From positions 248,001 through 312,000 of the forward strand of contig NZ_JBHSEF010000009.1 of NCBI RefSeq assembly GCF_042649045.1: 64,000 nucleotides of DNA, read 5' to 3'. This DNA is from Chryseomicrobium palamuruense (GTDB lineage: Bacteria; Bacillota; Bacilli; Bacillales_A; Planococcaceae). The position numbers and the translations under genes were made by a program. The notes beneath the pieces are model-generated. The model saw nothing but the letters and a program-made list of their open reading frames with translations, ran no database searches and was not told the origin of the DNA. The first letter of the stretch is position 1. Each line of letters opens with the position of its first letter. Shown piece after piece: positions 34,742 through 43,198 of this stretch.

Positions 34742-36469
34742 TTAAAAATCTTTTTTATCGTCATCTAAACGATGATCTTCAGGTGAATCATTATACGGGT
34801 GCAGGTCATTTGTTTCCGGAAGGTTAAAGCCGGTATCTTGTGGTACATCTTGTGCGAGTGTTTCATCTGCATGAGCAGTTGTCCCGTGCATGAAGCGTTC
34901 TTCTTCTTGGGCAGCTTTCATGTCATCTTTCGCATTTTCTTTCAGTTCTTCTTTTTTCTGCTCATAGTTCTCTTTGTCTACTTCCGCTTCGTCAATGGAT
35001 TTTTCCATGCGGTCTAAATAACGAGACGCATGGTCTTTTCCACCAAGACCGAAGGCCAAACCAAATGCGAGTGCAACTCCGCCTAAAATTAAGATGAAGG
35101 CAGACTGGATGATACCAGGCGCAATTCCCAGCTGGCTAAGAGCCATAAAGAATGCAAAACCAAGAATCGCATATTTAGCAACGAGTCGTAAGAAGTGAGG
35201 AGATCCAGAAGCATCCTTCATTAAACTACCTACAAGTTTTTCGGCAAGGTTCGCTAACCAGAAACCTACTGCGAGAATGACAAGTGCAGCTACAACCATT
35301 GGAAGGTAAGCAAATACGGCGCTACCTAGAGATACCATAAAGTCGAGATTGACAAGTTGTAGAGCTTCTATGACGAACAGTAAGACGATTAATACTTGAA
35401 CAATGGTTCCTATAATAGAAGCGATATCAAAGTTCTTTGAATTCGTGCGGTTAAGGCCTAATTTTGATGCTAAGTTATTGATGCCAAAACCATTTAACAG
35501 GTTTATTACAAAGTCTTTGACGAATTTGGCTACGTAAATTCCAACAATCACTAAGATGATAGCGATGATAATCTTTGGAATCATGGCCATGATGTCATTC
35601 AACATCGCAATGGCTGGGCCTGAGATGCCATCAAGATCTAGAATTTCTAGAGCTGTGATAGTGATAGGGATTAAGATGAGGACAAACGCAATCAAACCAG
35701 CGATTTTAGATAAGCTAGTATTTGATGTCGTTGTGTCATTTTTTAGATTCATTTTTTCTGTAAAGCGATCAATTCCGACAGAGTGTAAGAATTTTTCTAC
35801 TAAGTTGCGAACAAGTTTTGCAATGAAGTATCCAATTGCGAATACGATCGCTGCAGATACGAGTTTAGGAATGAAATTGATAAAGCTAGAAAGCATATCT
35901 TCGAAAGGTCCGCTTAATCCGTCAATTCCTAATGCATTCAATACAGCTGGAAGGAAAAGTAGGAAGATTAAGTAGTAAGCAACATTTGCTACTGTATCCG
36001 TCCACTTTATTTTTTTATCGTCAGAGGCAGCCATACCTGTCTTCTGTCCAATTTTCTTAAAATCGACTTTGTTGCCGAGCATTTGAATTCCTCTTTTAAC
36101 GAGTGTTGCAAGTGCCCAAGCAACAAGTAAAATCAGACCAGCTTTTAAGATATTTAAGAACGCGGCTGTTAACGTATCATACATATTCGCAAATGGAGCG
36201 GCAAATGTATGAAGGTTCAAAATATTAAAGAAGAGTACAAAAGCAAGGAGCATAAGAATTACAAATACAACCTTACTAATAATCTTTTCGACCGACCATT
36301 TTGATTTTGTGTTACCAAGTCTCTCATTCAAATTTAGTTTGCGAAGTCCCTTATACACAAGTTTCTCCACAAATTTAGCTACGAAGTAACCAATTAAAAG
36401 TACAAGTAGTGCAAGTAGCAGATCGGGTAAAAATGATAACATGTCTCTTACATAAAACTCATTGGCCAA
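34742..36469 (-). CDS. CmpX-like mechanosensitive-channel family protein with five TM-helix repeats
   Basis: 575 residues. Five copies of the MscS TM-helix repeat (amphipathic start, hydrophobic helix, then AKFVEKLV-like basic end) lie at about 10-50, 95-140, 185-235, 275-325 and 375-415. A pore-like ending ILGGVALAFGLAFGLGGKD follows near 460-480, then a hydrophilic acidic tail of about 90 residues. Such proteins are thought to respond to membrane tension. The start is a TTG at 36469 with GGAGGAG 6-7 bases upstream. A near-perfect sigma-B promoter (36535-36559) points to general-stress induction. Confidence 0.82.
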   Translation of the reverse strand: MANEFYVRDMLSFLPDLLLALLVLLIGYFVAKFVEKLVYKGLRKLNLNERLGNTKSKWSVEKIISKVVFVILMLLAFVLFFNILNLHTFAAPFANMYDTLTAAFLNILKAGLILLVAWALATLVKRGIQMLGNKVDFKKIGQKTGMAASDDKKIKWTDTVANVAYYLIFLLFLPAVLNALGIDGLSGPFEDMLSSFINFIPKLVSAAIVFAIGYFIAKLVRNLVEKFLHSVGIDRFTEKMNLKNDTTTSNTSLSKIAGLIAFVLILIPITITALEILDLDGISGPAIAMLNDIMAMIPKIIIAIILVIVGIYVAKFVKDFVINLLNGFGINNLASKLGLNRTNSKNFDIASIIGTIVQVLIVLLFVIEALQLVNLDFMVSLGSAVFAYLPMVVAALVILAVGFWLANLAEKLVGSLMKDASGSPHFLRLVAKYAILGFAFFMALSQLGIAPGIIQSAFILILGGVALAFGLAFGLGGKDHASRYLDRMEKSIDEAEVDKENYEQKKEELKENAKDDMKAAQEEERFMHGTTAHADETLAQDVPQDTGFNLPETNDLHPYNDSPEDHRLDDDKKDF

Positions 36470-36534
36470 TAAAATCTCCTCCTATTCAATTAAATAGTTT
36501 AGGTATTACTCACTTTGCCAAGCTATTCTATTTA

Positions 36535-36559
36535 ATACCCATCCGATATTGTCATAAAC
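36535..36559 (-). promoter_or_regulatory. Sigma-B-type promoter (CmpX-like gene)
   Basis: On the minus strand: GTTTAT, 13 bases, GGGTAT. This is a full match to GTTTAW-N13-GGGWAW. Confidence 0.8.
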
Positions 36560-36594
36560 CACCTGAACCGTATGAACTATTTTTGAAATGCGAT

Positions 36595-36619
36595 GTTTGA
36601 AAGGCGCAAATGTTGGAAA
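36595..36619 (+). promoter_or_regulatory. Sigma-B-like promoter (DUF3243 gene)
   Basis: GTTTGA, 13 bases, TGGAAA: one mismatch in each box. It is divergent from the CmpX promoter. Confidence 0.5.
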
Positions 36620-36677
36620 AACTGTATTGTGTAACGCAATAACCACAATTTAACTATTTGATAAGGGAGAGGACAGT

Positions 36678-36983
36678 ATGGATAACATTCAAAACAAAGT
36701 TCAAAACGAAATGGAAAAAGTGTCTCCAGAGAAAAAGGAGCAGATCTTACAAAACTTCGAAACATTCAAATCCTATTTAGGCGATAAAGTGGCTTTAGGA
36801 GAAAAAATGGGCTTAGGTGAAGAGCAGCTTGCGAAGACTGCGGAGGTAGTTGCTGGATACCTAGCTAAAAAAGAAGAACCACGTAACTCAGAAGAGAACT
36901 TATTACAACAGCTGTGGGAATCTGGAGATAAAGAACAACAACATGCACTTGCTCACATGTTAGTGAATATGGTGCGTAAATAA
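36678..36983 (+). CDS. DUF3243 family protein
   Basis: A 101-residue soluble helical protein. QNFETFKSYLGDKVALGEKMG and the ending LLQQLWESGDKEQQHALAHMLVNMV fit DUF3243 (YmfJ-like in Bacillus), of unknown function. GGGAGAGGA precedes the ATG. It is followed after 13 bases by another small gene, then a strong terminator, so they form a pair. Confidence 0.78.
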   Translation: MDNIQNKVQNEMEKVSPEKKEQILQNFETFKSYLGDKVALGEKMGLGEEQLAKTAEVVAGYLAKKEEPRNSEENLLQQLWESGDKEQQHALAHMLVNMVRK

Positions 36984-36996
36984 GGAGGAGTCTTCT

Positions 36997-37230
36997 ATGA
37001 AGAACGATCCAAAAAAAGACCAGACGAAAGAAAAACAAGATGTGAAAGGTCGAATCATGGACAATCCAGAAGTGATGAAAACCGATCAGGAGAGTATCTA
37101 TGATATGCATGACGATATGCAAACCGTCGATTCGATTCCAATGGAAGATTTGAATCAAGAAGTAAAAGAGGAAAAAGATCATACAAGAACAAAAGATTCA
37201 TCTTCGAGCGAGGAACGTTATCCAGAATAA
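36997..37230 (+). CDS. Small hydrophilic protein, unknown function
   Basis: 77 residues, nearly all charged or polar (K, D, E, S, T), with no helix long enough for a membrane. It is predicted to be disordered. AAGGAGGAG is well placed before the ATG. It shares a transcript with the DUF3243 gene and is likely stress-linked by position only. I do not recognise it. Confidence 0.65.
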   Translation: MKNDPKKDQTKEKQDVKGRIMDNPEVMKTDQESIYDMHDDMQTVDSIPMEDLNQEVKEEKDHTRTKDSSSSEERYPE

Positions 37231-37266
37231 AAAGAGGGCTGCCACTTCAAGTGGCAGCCCTCTTAT
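37231..37266. terminator. Bidirectional terminator
   Basis: The stem AGAGGGCTGCCACTT / AGTGGCAGCCCTCT lies between convergent operons. Confidence 0.92.
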
Positions 37267-38090
37267 TATTTTGTTTTCTCAATAACCGCTAAAGCTTGTA
37301 TAACAGATCCATAGGTGTGGAAGTCCGAGAAATCAATGTTTCCTTGAACGATAGCCATCGTAATGTTCGGACGCATTCCTGTAAAGTACAGATTAATGCC
37401 AAGCAGCTGTAAAACATTGTGAAGCGTAAAGATATGCTGTGCTATTTCTGAGTCGATTGTTAGAATTCCTGAGAAGTCGATAATCAAGTGATCCGTTCCC
37501 ATTTTAGGGATTTTAGGGATGACATAATTTAAAATATACTCCATACGCTCATAATCGACAATTCCAATAAAGGGAAGAATGGCGACCCCTTCCTGTACGG
37601 GAACAATCGGAGCTGAAAGTTCATTGATTTGCTTTTGACGCTCTTTTAATTTTTGTGCTTGATGTTTCTCGAAGGATTTAATGGTATGCACCATTGCGAC
37701 ATCCAATAAGTAATTAAAGCGGTTCATAATTCGAACGATGCGTTCTGCATCGATTCCCATATCTATGGCGATTTGAGAAATATGGGTGGAATAAATTAAC
37801 CGATTTTTTGCCAAGGGCTCAATCGATTGTGAAAATTGTTCCATATTTTGAGACGTCGTTTCCCCTTGCTTTTCTGCCCATTCCAGAAGTTCTTTCGCAG
37901 CTTCCTCGTCCGTTGCAGGGAAGGAACGAGCCATCATACGAAGAAACTCCACATTTTGCTGTTTGGCAAGATTTAATTGTTCCTCTGTTAACTCAAACTT
38001 GATATTGGTTTTTACCTCTTCAATTACTTGATCGATTACTTTTTCTGCATTCTCTAATAGATAGTCGCTGACACGTAAAATCTGTTCCAT
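37266..38090 (-). CDS. RsbR-family stressosome paralogue (STAS domain)
   Basis: 274 residues. The N-terminal half (1-150) is a helical non-haem-globin-like region ending in a coiled linker (KSFEKHQAQKLKERQKQINEL). The C-terminal half is a STAS domain: VAILPFIGIVDYERM, HLIIDFSGILTIDSEIAQHI, FTGMRPNITMAIV. RsbR paralogues build the stressosome that frees RsbT and starts the sigma-B cascade. Compared with RsbRA the DTER stretch is DYER and the DITG stretch is DFSG, so the usual phospho-threonines may be changed. No rsbS or rsbT lies here. It follows the bacilliredoxin gene by 9 bases. Confidence 0.8.
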   Translation of the reverse strand: MEQILRVSDYLLENAEKVIDQVIEEVKTNIKFELTEEQLNLAKQQNVEFLRMMARSFPATDEEAAKELLEWAEKQGETTSQNMEQFSQSIEPLAKNRLIYSTHISQIAIDMGIDAERIVRIMNRFNYLLDVAMVHTIKSFEKHQAQKLKERQKQINELSAPIVPVQEGVAILPFIGIVDYERMEYILNYVIPKIPKMGTDHLIIDFSGILTIDSEIAQHIFTLHNVLQLLGINLYFTGMRPNITMAIVQGNIDFSDFHTYGSVIQALAVIEKTK

Positions 38091-38099
38091 GTGATCCTC

Positions 38100-38435
38100 C
38101 TAAATCATAAAATCAACAGAAGCCGCAAGTGTTTCTTCTGTGATGTCATAATGTGATTGATGCCATTTTGCTTGACGGTGCATGACTAAAATTGCTTGTG
38201 GAGATTGATGTTGAACGTTCAAGTCATTTGCAATTTCAAGCGAGATTGGACGATGCTCAATGACTTTTACAAAATAGATAGGGAGTTCAGTTTTAAAGGA
38301 TTGAACATTGGTATGTGCAAATGAAGAGATAGGACATGTTGTACTATGTTTAAAGACAAAAAAAGGTTGCTTTTCTGATAACTCTAACAGTTCCTTCCAA
38401 TGCTCATGAGATGTAATCTCTTGTAACTTAGCCAT
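38100..38435 (-). CDS. brxC: Monothiol bacilliredoxin BrxC/YtxJ
   Basis: A thioredoxin-fold protein of about 111 residues. The motif FKHSTTCPIS (TCPIS active site, Cys near residue 34) defines the YtxJ family, which removes bacillithiol from oxidised proteins in the cytoplasm. I chose the ATG at 38435 (MAKLQEITS), 8 bases after AAAGGA; an ATG at 38444 is too close. The gene starts a short operon with the RsbR paralogue. Confidence 0.85.
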   Translation of the reverse strand: MAKLQEITSHEHWKELLELSEKQPFFVFKHSTTCPISSFAHTNVQSFKTELPIYFVKVIEHRPISLEIANDLNVQHQSPQAILVMHRQAKWHQSHYDITEETLAASVDFMI

Positions 38436-38469
38436 TTGAATCATCCTTTCCTGATTTCCTGTGTTTTCA

Positions 38470-38494
38470 GTTTACCACAAAGTATTTGGGGAAA
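38470..38494 (+). promoter_or_regulatory. Sigma-B-type promoter (YusW-like gene)
   Basis: GTTTAC, 13 bases, GGGAAA: one mismatch to GTTTAW-N13-GGGWAW. The ATG lies about 33 bases downstream. Confidence 0.7.
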
Positions 38495-38526
38495 GATAAG
38501 AGAAAGCTAAGAGAGGATGAGATGAA

Positions 38527-38991
38527 ATGAATAAAACAACAAAATGGACAGCAGGACTTACTTTAACAGCAGCCATGGTGTTAGCGGGATGTAACGAGAC
38601 ACAGGATAATACGGTAGAAACGGAACCGAGCGAATCGTCTCCAGTGGAAAATAGTGAACTTGTCACACCGAATGATTATGGGTTTACAAAATTCGATTTG
38701 TCGATTGATACAGCAGATGAAAATGATGTCATCGATGTAGATTATGAGGCAGGAAGATCTGGTATGGAAATCGAGTATACCAATAAGATGGAAGACATCC
38801 GATTGGGTGGAGACGAAGCGGGAACTCAATTGGATCCAATTTTAACCGATTTAGGATTAACGCCAGATATGACAAAAGAGGATGCGATCAATAAAGTAGC
38901 GCAAGCTTTTGGTGTCATGGATTACACCGACTTTGAATTAGAAGTGGAATTTGAGGACGGCCAAGAAGTGGAATGGAACGACAAAAAATAA
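38527..38991 (+). CDS. YusW-like lipoprotein
   Basis: 154 residues. Lipobox LAGC (cysteine near residue 22), a Ser/Glu linker, then a domain with FTKFDLSIDTADENDVIDVDYE and FELEVEFEDGQEVEW that matches YusW-like lipoproteins of Bacillales. The function is unknown; it is held on the outer membrane face. GAGAGGATGAG precedes the ATG. A sigma-B-like promoter and a terminator frame it. Confidence 0.8.
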   Translation: MNKTTKWTAGLTLTAAMVLAGCNETQDNTVETEPSESSPVENSELVTPNDYGFTKFDLSIDTADENDVIDVDYEAGRSGMEIEYTNKMEDIRLGGDEAGTQLDPILTDLGLTPDMTKEDAINKVAQAFGVMDYTDFELEVEFEDGQEVEWNDKK

Positions 38992-38998
38992 GCAAATA

Positions 38999-39022
38999 AA
39001 AAAGCCCAGTGGGCTTTTTTTA
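38999..39022. terminator. Bidirectional terminator
   Basis: The short stem AAAGCCC-AGT-GGGCTTT with flanking A and T runs lies between convergent genes. Confidence 0.85.
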
Positions 39023-39253
39023 TTTGCCGAACAAACCGTCTGTAACGCCTTTACCAGGTTGTCCTTGATGGCGCATGGATTCCGGCGTTTCTTGACCAAT
39101 TGTATCCGCATCATTTTTCTGTCCACGCATTGACGTATTTGTGAATGACTCCACTTGTTTCGCCAATTTATCGCGTGAATCTTTATTCCTCATTAAATAT
39201 GCTGCTCCTAGTCCAAGTGCCGTAAATAGTGCTGTATTTGATAGTTTTGCCAT
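39020..39253 (-). CDS. Small membrane-associated stress protein, unknown family
   Basis: 77 residues. A short hydrophobic start (LSNTALFTALGLGAAYLM) is followed by a polar tail (RNKDSRDKLAKQVESF, later GQPGKGVTDGLFGK). The layout recalls YtxH-like stress proteins but is too short to assign. AAGAGGCGATAG precedes the ATG. A GTTTAT-N13-GGGAAA promoter lies at 39296-39320. Confidence 0.7.
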   Translation of the reverse strand: MAKLSNTALFTALGLGAAYLMRNKDSRDKLAKQVESFTNTSMRGQKNDADTIGQETPESMRHQGQPGKGVTDGLFGK

Positions 39254-39295
39254 TTTCTATCGCCTCTTCCACTCGTATTTTTTACTATCTTATAT

Positions 39296-39320
39296 TTTCC
39301 CTTCTGAATTGGAAATAAAC
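39296..39320 (-). promoter_or_regulatory. Sigma-B-type promoter (39.0-kb small gene)
   Basis: On the minus strand: GTTTAT, 13 bases, GGGAAA, matching GTTTAW-N13-GGGWAW fully. Confidence 0.75.
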
Positions 39321-39358
39321 ATATCATTTCGATAACAAAAATGACATTTTCAAGAGCG

Positions 39359-39383
39359 TGTTTATCCATAGTGCAGGAGAGGA
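39359..39383 (+). promoter_or_regulatory. Weak sigma-B-like promoter (YflT-like gene)
   Basis: GTTTAT, 13 bases, GAGGAA: full -35, two mismatches in -10. Support is weak but it fits the neighbourhood. Confidence 0.35.
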
Positions 39384-39436
39384 ATGGAAGGATTAAGTCA
39401 AACTTTTAGTAAGAGGAAACGAAGGAGGAAATACAA

Positions 39437-40321
39437 ATGGAAAATAATCGTCATGTAGAAGTTGCTTGGTCACAGGAAGAGTTAAATCAAAAAATCGAAA
39501 CATTACGTGCACAAGGATATAATGAGTCCGACATCCACGTCGTGGCCCGAGATCCGGAACGTTTTCAATTGGACTCTACGGATGCTCATGTAGATACACA
39601 TGAAGCGGGATCTTTCTGGGATCGTTTTAAATCATTCTTTACAGGTGAAGATGCGACGACAGAAAGTTTAGGCCGTTTGAATCTAGAACAACATGAACAG
39701 GAAATGTACGCAACTGACCTTACAAATGGCGGTGCTATCCTTTATGTAGAGGGAGTAACGCGCTCAGATGACTATGAAACGTTTGGTGAAACAGGGAATT
39801 CGTATGAATCCTATCACGGAGAAACAACAAATGGATCTGTTGGTACAGAATTTGTGAATCAACGCTTCAATCAAAATGAGACACCACTAGGTGAGCATAC
39901 TCCGGAAGAAAACCGGGAATTGTTTTCAAGTGCACATAACTCATACAAAGAGGATGAAATTGTACAAGACGATGCGTTTGAAATCAAACCTCAATTGACA
40001 TCCGCGGAAAAGACGACTTCGTTTGAGACGGCGCAACCACGTTTTGAATCTGATACCGCTTCTTTCACTTCAGATGAAACAACGGAATCACGCATGGAAG
40101 TTGGTTATGAGGAACAACAAGCGTACGGTGCAGAATCTCCTGGTGCTGACCCAAATCTAGGGCCAGCCGCATTCGGTAACCTTGAACCTGCGATGGAAGA
40201 TGAGGGGCGAGAGCCTAATGCTATCGAAGACAGTTTAGCAAATCATGAACATGAAGACCGTGTCGAAGAAATTGAAAATCGACGTTCAGAAAACCACATG
40301 CAACATCGTGATAAGTATTAA
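39437..40321 (+). CDS. YflT-domain general stress protein with long polar tail
   Basis: 294 residues. The first ~110 residues are a YflT (heat-induced stress protein) domain: VAWSQEELNQKIETLRAQGY, DIHVVARDPE, a middle SFWDRFKSFFTGED and GGAILYVEG. The rest (about 115-294) is low-complexity and acidic, rich in E, T, N and S, and ends in ENRRSENHMQHRDKY. YflT proteins are usually about 110-120 residues, so the tail is an addition. GAAGGAGG precedes the ATG. The function is unknown. Confidence 0.78.
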   Translation: MENNRHVEVAWSQEELNQKIETLRAQGYNESDIHVVARDPERFQLDSTDAHVDTHEAGSFWDRFKSFFTGEDATTESLGRLNLEQHEQEMYATDLTNGGAILYVEGVTRSDDYETFGETGNSYESYHGETTNGSVGTEFVNQRFNQNETPLGEHTPEENRELFSSAHNSYKEDEIVQDDAFEIKPQLTSAEKTTSFETAQPRFESDTASFTSDETTESRMEVGYEEQQAYGAESPGADPNLGPAAFGNLEPAMEDEGREPNAIEDSLANHEHEDRVEEIENRRSENHMQHRDKY

Positions 40322-40328
40322 GTAATCG

Positions 40329-40350
40329 ACCCGCTATGGCGGGTTTTTTT
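40329..40350 (+). terminator. Rho-independent terminator
   Basis: The stem ACCCGC / GCGGGT is followed by TTTTTTT. Confidence 0.88.
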
Positions 40351-40358
40351 CTAGACAC

Positions 40359-40378
40359 TATAATACCTATAAGGGTAT
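40359..40378. promoter_or_regulatory. CsoR/CstR-like operator over the rhodanese -10 box
   Basis: The palindrome ATACCTATAAGGGTAT (40363-40378) overlaps a perfect TATAAT (40359-40364). G/C-tract palindromes flanked by TA are the operator type of the CsoR/CstR family; CstR governs persulfide-handling sulfurtransferases. The link is inferred; no regulator gene is in the window. Confidence 0.55.
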
Positions 40379-40399
40379 AGTTGAGTGGAGGTGAAGAAT

Positions 40400-40765
40400 A
40401 TGAAAAAATGGTGGATGATGATGGGTATAGCTTTAGTATTTCTTGGAGCTTGCAATGGTGGGGAAGAGGCCTATCAAACAATTGAGATAAGTGAAATCGA
40501 ATCCTATCAAGAGGAAGGATACATTGTTGTAGACGTGCGTGAGAAAAGTGAATACGAAGCTGGTCATATCCCAGGTGCGATGAACAAACCTCTGTCTGAG
40601 ATTTCGAATGGCAACCTAGATAGTTTAGATCCATCTCAACCCTATGTTATCGTTTGCCAGTCCGGAAATCGCTCCAAACAAGCGAGTGATAGTTTAGTTG
40701 AAGCGGATTACAACATTGTGAATGTCAAACAAGGCATGTCGAGCTGGACGGGGTCTGTTGAATAA
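40400..40765 (+). CDS. Rhodanese-domain lipoprotein (sulfurtransferase)
   Basis: 121 residues. Lipobox LGAC (cysteine near residue 18), then a single rhodanese domain: IVVDVREKSEYEAGHIPGA and active loop CQSGNRS with the persulfide-forming cysteine. It should act outside the membrane on thiosulfate or persulfide sulfur. The ATG at 40400 follows GGAGGTG; the frame is open from a GTG at 40385. Control by a CsoR/CstR-type repressor is suggested by the operator just upstream. Confidence 0.85.
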   Translation: MKKWWMMMGIALVFLGACNGGEEAYQTIEISEIESYQEEGYIVVDVREKSEYEAGHIPGAMNKPLSEISNGNLDSLDPSQPYVIVCQSGNRSKQASDSLVEADYNIVNVKQGMSSWTGSVE

Positions 40766-40830
40766 GTTTCGGGTAGAGGAAACTTTATAGAATTTCAAAA
40801 GACGAGTTTCTAAGTAAACTGTAATAACAA

Positions 40831-40880
40831 GAGCAGCGCCCCGTGACGGAGAAAAATGTCATGGGGCGCTGCTTTTGCTT
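40831..40880. terminator. Terminator hairpin between rhodanese and topB
   Basis: The long stem AGCAGCGCCCC / GGGGCGCTGCT is followed by TTTGCTTT. Confidence 0.85.
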
Positions 40881-40957
40881 TACTATTCTTTGATTTATAA
40901 AATACGTCTAGAAAATATTCACTCATAGTGGTGGAATGACGAACTCAACTGCTTATT

Positions 40958-43060
40958 TTAGAATGAAAAATTAATTTTACCGTCATCGCTCAGCTGAAGA
41001 GCAGCGGAGAACGTTTTCCCTTGTTTCGATGTGAAACCTTTCAGCTTTCCGGTTTTGCGCTTTGTACATAAAGTTTCAATCACTGCAGGAGACAATTTCT
41101 TTCCAGCTAGGCGAAGAGGGAACGTTTGCGTGCAGCCATTCTTATAATTCGAGCAGCCATAGAATGATTTTTTTAAGACGATCGTGCCTTCCTTACAGTG
41201 TGGGCATGGAATCTTTCCGGTACTTTGTTCTTTCTCAGGAAGAGATGCAAATGTTTTCCCTTCAAGTGTCTGAGGTACGGTCTCAATCGTCTTTTGTATA
41301 AATGCTTCAATTTGCTGGAGGAACTGTTCTTCCTTAGCTTCTCCGCGACCGATCTTTTGGAGATAGCTTTCCCATTTGGCCGTCATGGCGGGACTTGCGA
41401 GTAATGTTCCATTAACAGACTGACATAAAATACGGCCTTTTTCCGTAATGGCTACTTCGTTTTTGGTCACTTCGATATACGCTTGTTTTTTAAGTGTCTC
41501 GATGATGCCGCTTCGCGTGGCTTCTGTACCCAAACCTTCAATTTCCTTTAATAGAGCCGCGTCTTCTTCGTCTTCCACGAGTTTTCCACATGTCTTCATC
41601 ACTTGAATCAATTGTCCTTCGGTATACGGTTTCGGAGGTTTCGTTACACCTTCTTCAATATGGACTTTTGCTTCCACAGGCATTCCGGCTGTTACTTGAG
41701 GGAGCCAATCTTCTTTTTCTTTTTGAGGAAACAGTTGCTTCCATCCTATGTCGAGAGGAACGGTTCCTTTCGTAAAGAAAGAAATGCCATTCACATCTGT
41801 GACGATGGTGGTTTCCCGATACAAATAAGGTCGGTGAAACATTCCCAGTGTCGTGCGAACAATTTCATCATAGAGATTTTTCTCCAGCCCCGTTAGTCCA
41901 GCAACGGTCTTTTCTGTCGGCAATTTCCGTGTAGGAACAATCGCATAGTGTTCTTGAACTTTCGAAGAATCTACAAACCGTTTTGATGGAGCTGTATTTA
42001 ATGGAAAGTCCACTTGCACACGTTTCTGTAGTTCTGGAGCCAACTCTTTAATATAGGCAAACTCAGAGGGTGTGATATGGCGCGTATCGGTTCTTGGATA
42101 CGTGATCAATTTCTTTTCATAGAGCGACTGCGCAGCCTTTAAAACAGCGGAAGGACTGGCCTTCCACTTCCGGTTGGCCGTCATTTGAAGACTGGATAGG
42201 GCATGTAACTGCGGAGGTGGTATTCGTTTTTCCTTTTCCTCAACTTCTGCCACTGTTCCGGGAACAGCAACGTTTTCCTGTAAAGTTGCTTTTGCAAGCA
42301 GCTCCTCTAGTTTTTTCCGATCACTCGTCTTTTCTTTTGCTTTTCCTTTGTACTCGGTTTCTCCGGTTCGGAAAATGCCTTCGAGTTCATAGAAAGGTTC
42401 CGGTTTGAAATTCTCCATTTCCAATGCACGCTGGTAAATAAGAAATAGTGTTGGAGATTGCACGCGTCCTATGGAAAAAACAGAAGCAATTCCTTTCTTT
42501 TTCAACAAGATGGTATAGATGCGTGAGGCATTCATCCCAACAAGCCAGTCGCTTTTTTGGCGAGTACGTGCTTCTTCATATAACAAGAGGTCACGGTCAT
42601 TGGGCTGTAATTCCTGAAACCCTTTTCGGACTTCGGAGACTTCAAGCGAGTTGATCCATAGTCGCTTGATCAGTTTATTTTTCACACCAGCGACAGCTAA
42701 GATGGAATAGAATATATTCGAACCTTCTCTGTCGATATCGCAGGCATTAATTAAATAACTCGCTTCTTTCATTAAGCGTTTTACAATAGCGAATTGCTCG
42801 TATTTTCCTTTTGCTACTTTATAATGAAACTCTTTAGGGAGAATAGGTAAAGAGGATAGGGTCCAACGCGTCCACTTGCTGTCGTATTCTTTTGGTTCAC
42901 GCAGTTCAACAAGGTGGCCAATGCCCCAAGTCAATGTGGCACCTTCAGGAAAAATCGGATCTGGAAGAATGTCAATGTAGCCTTTTTGTTTTTTTGTTTT
43001 GAATGCATCCGCATAGGCTTTGGCTTGGCTAGGTTTTTCTGCAACAATTACCGGTTTCAT
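40958..43060 (-). CDS. topB: DNA topoisomerase III
   Basis: A 700-residue type IA topoisomerase. The Toprim domain opens with VIVAEKPSQAKAYADA, has the acidic triad in ACDIDREG, and the catalytic Tyr in KKLITYPRTDTRHI (about 310-320). One C-terminal zinc ribbon CPHC...GCSNYKNGC is followed by a short TopB tail. It relaxes and decatenates DNA. The gene stands alone between terminators; nothing suggests a plasmid or an integrative element around it, so it is the usual chromosomal copy. Confidence 0.95.
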   Translation of the reverse strand: MKPVIVAEKPSQAKAYADAFKTKKQKGYIDILPDPIFPEGATLTWGIGHLVELREPKEYDSKWTRWTLSSLPILPKEFHYKVAKGKYEQFAIVKRLMKEASYLINACDIDREGSNIFYSILAVAGVKNKLIKRLWINSLEVSEVRKGFQELQPNDRDLLLYEEARTRQKSDWLVGMNASRIYTILLKKKGIASVFSIGRVQSPTLFLIYQRALEMENFKPEPFYELEGIFRTGETEYKGKAKEKTSDRKKLEELLAKATLQENVAVPGTVAEVEEKEKRIPPPQLHALSSLQMTANRKWKASPSAVLKAAQSLYEKKLITYPRTDTRHITPSEFAYIKELAPELQKRVQVDFPLNTAPSKRFVDSSKVQEHYAIVPTRKLPTEKTVAGLTGLEKNLYDEIVRTTLGMFHRPYLYRETTIVTDVNGISFFTKGTVPLDIGWKQLFPQKEKEDWLPQVTAGMPVEAKVHIEEGVTKPPKPYTEGQLIQVMKTCGKLVEDEEDAALLKEIEGLGTEATRSGIIETLKKQAYIEVTKNEVAITEKGRILCQSVNGTLLASPAMTAKWESYLQKIGRGEAKEEQFLQQIEAFIQKTIETVPQTLEGKTFASLPEKEQSTGKIPCPHCKEGTIVLKKSFYGCSNYKNGCTQTFPLRLAGKKLSPAVIETLCTKRKTGKLKGFTSKQGKTFSAALQLSDDGKINFSF

Positions 43061-43140
43061 AAGTGAGGTTTCCTTTCGAAGTGAAATGGGCGGGGATAGA
43101 ACATATGTTCATAGTATACGGGTTCGCTGACATGAACGCA

Positions 43141-43178
43141 AAGAAAAGCCACATGTCTTCTTTCGACAGGCGGCTCTC
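43141..43178 (-). terminator. Terminator of the YflT-like gene
   Basis: The imperfect stem AGCCGCCTGTC / GACATGTGGCT is followed by TTTCTT on the minus strand. Confidence 0.7.
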
Positions 43179-43198
43179 GGTCTTGGGCAATTGCCCCT

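Noticed and set aside
40958..43060. topB as a mark of a plasmid or integrative element
   Set aside because: Neighbours are ordinary chromosomal genes; no relaxase, integrase or att repeats are visible.
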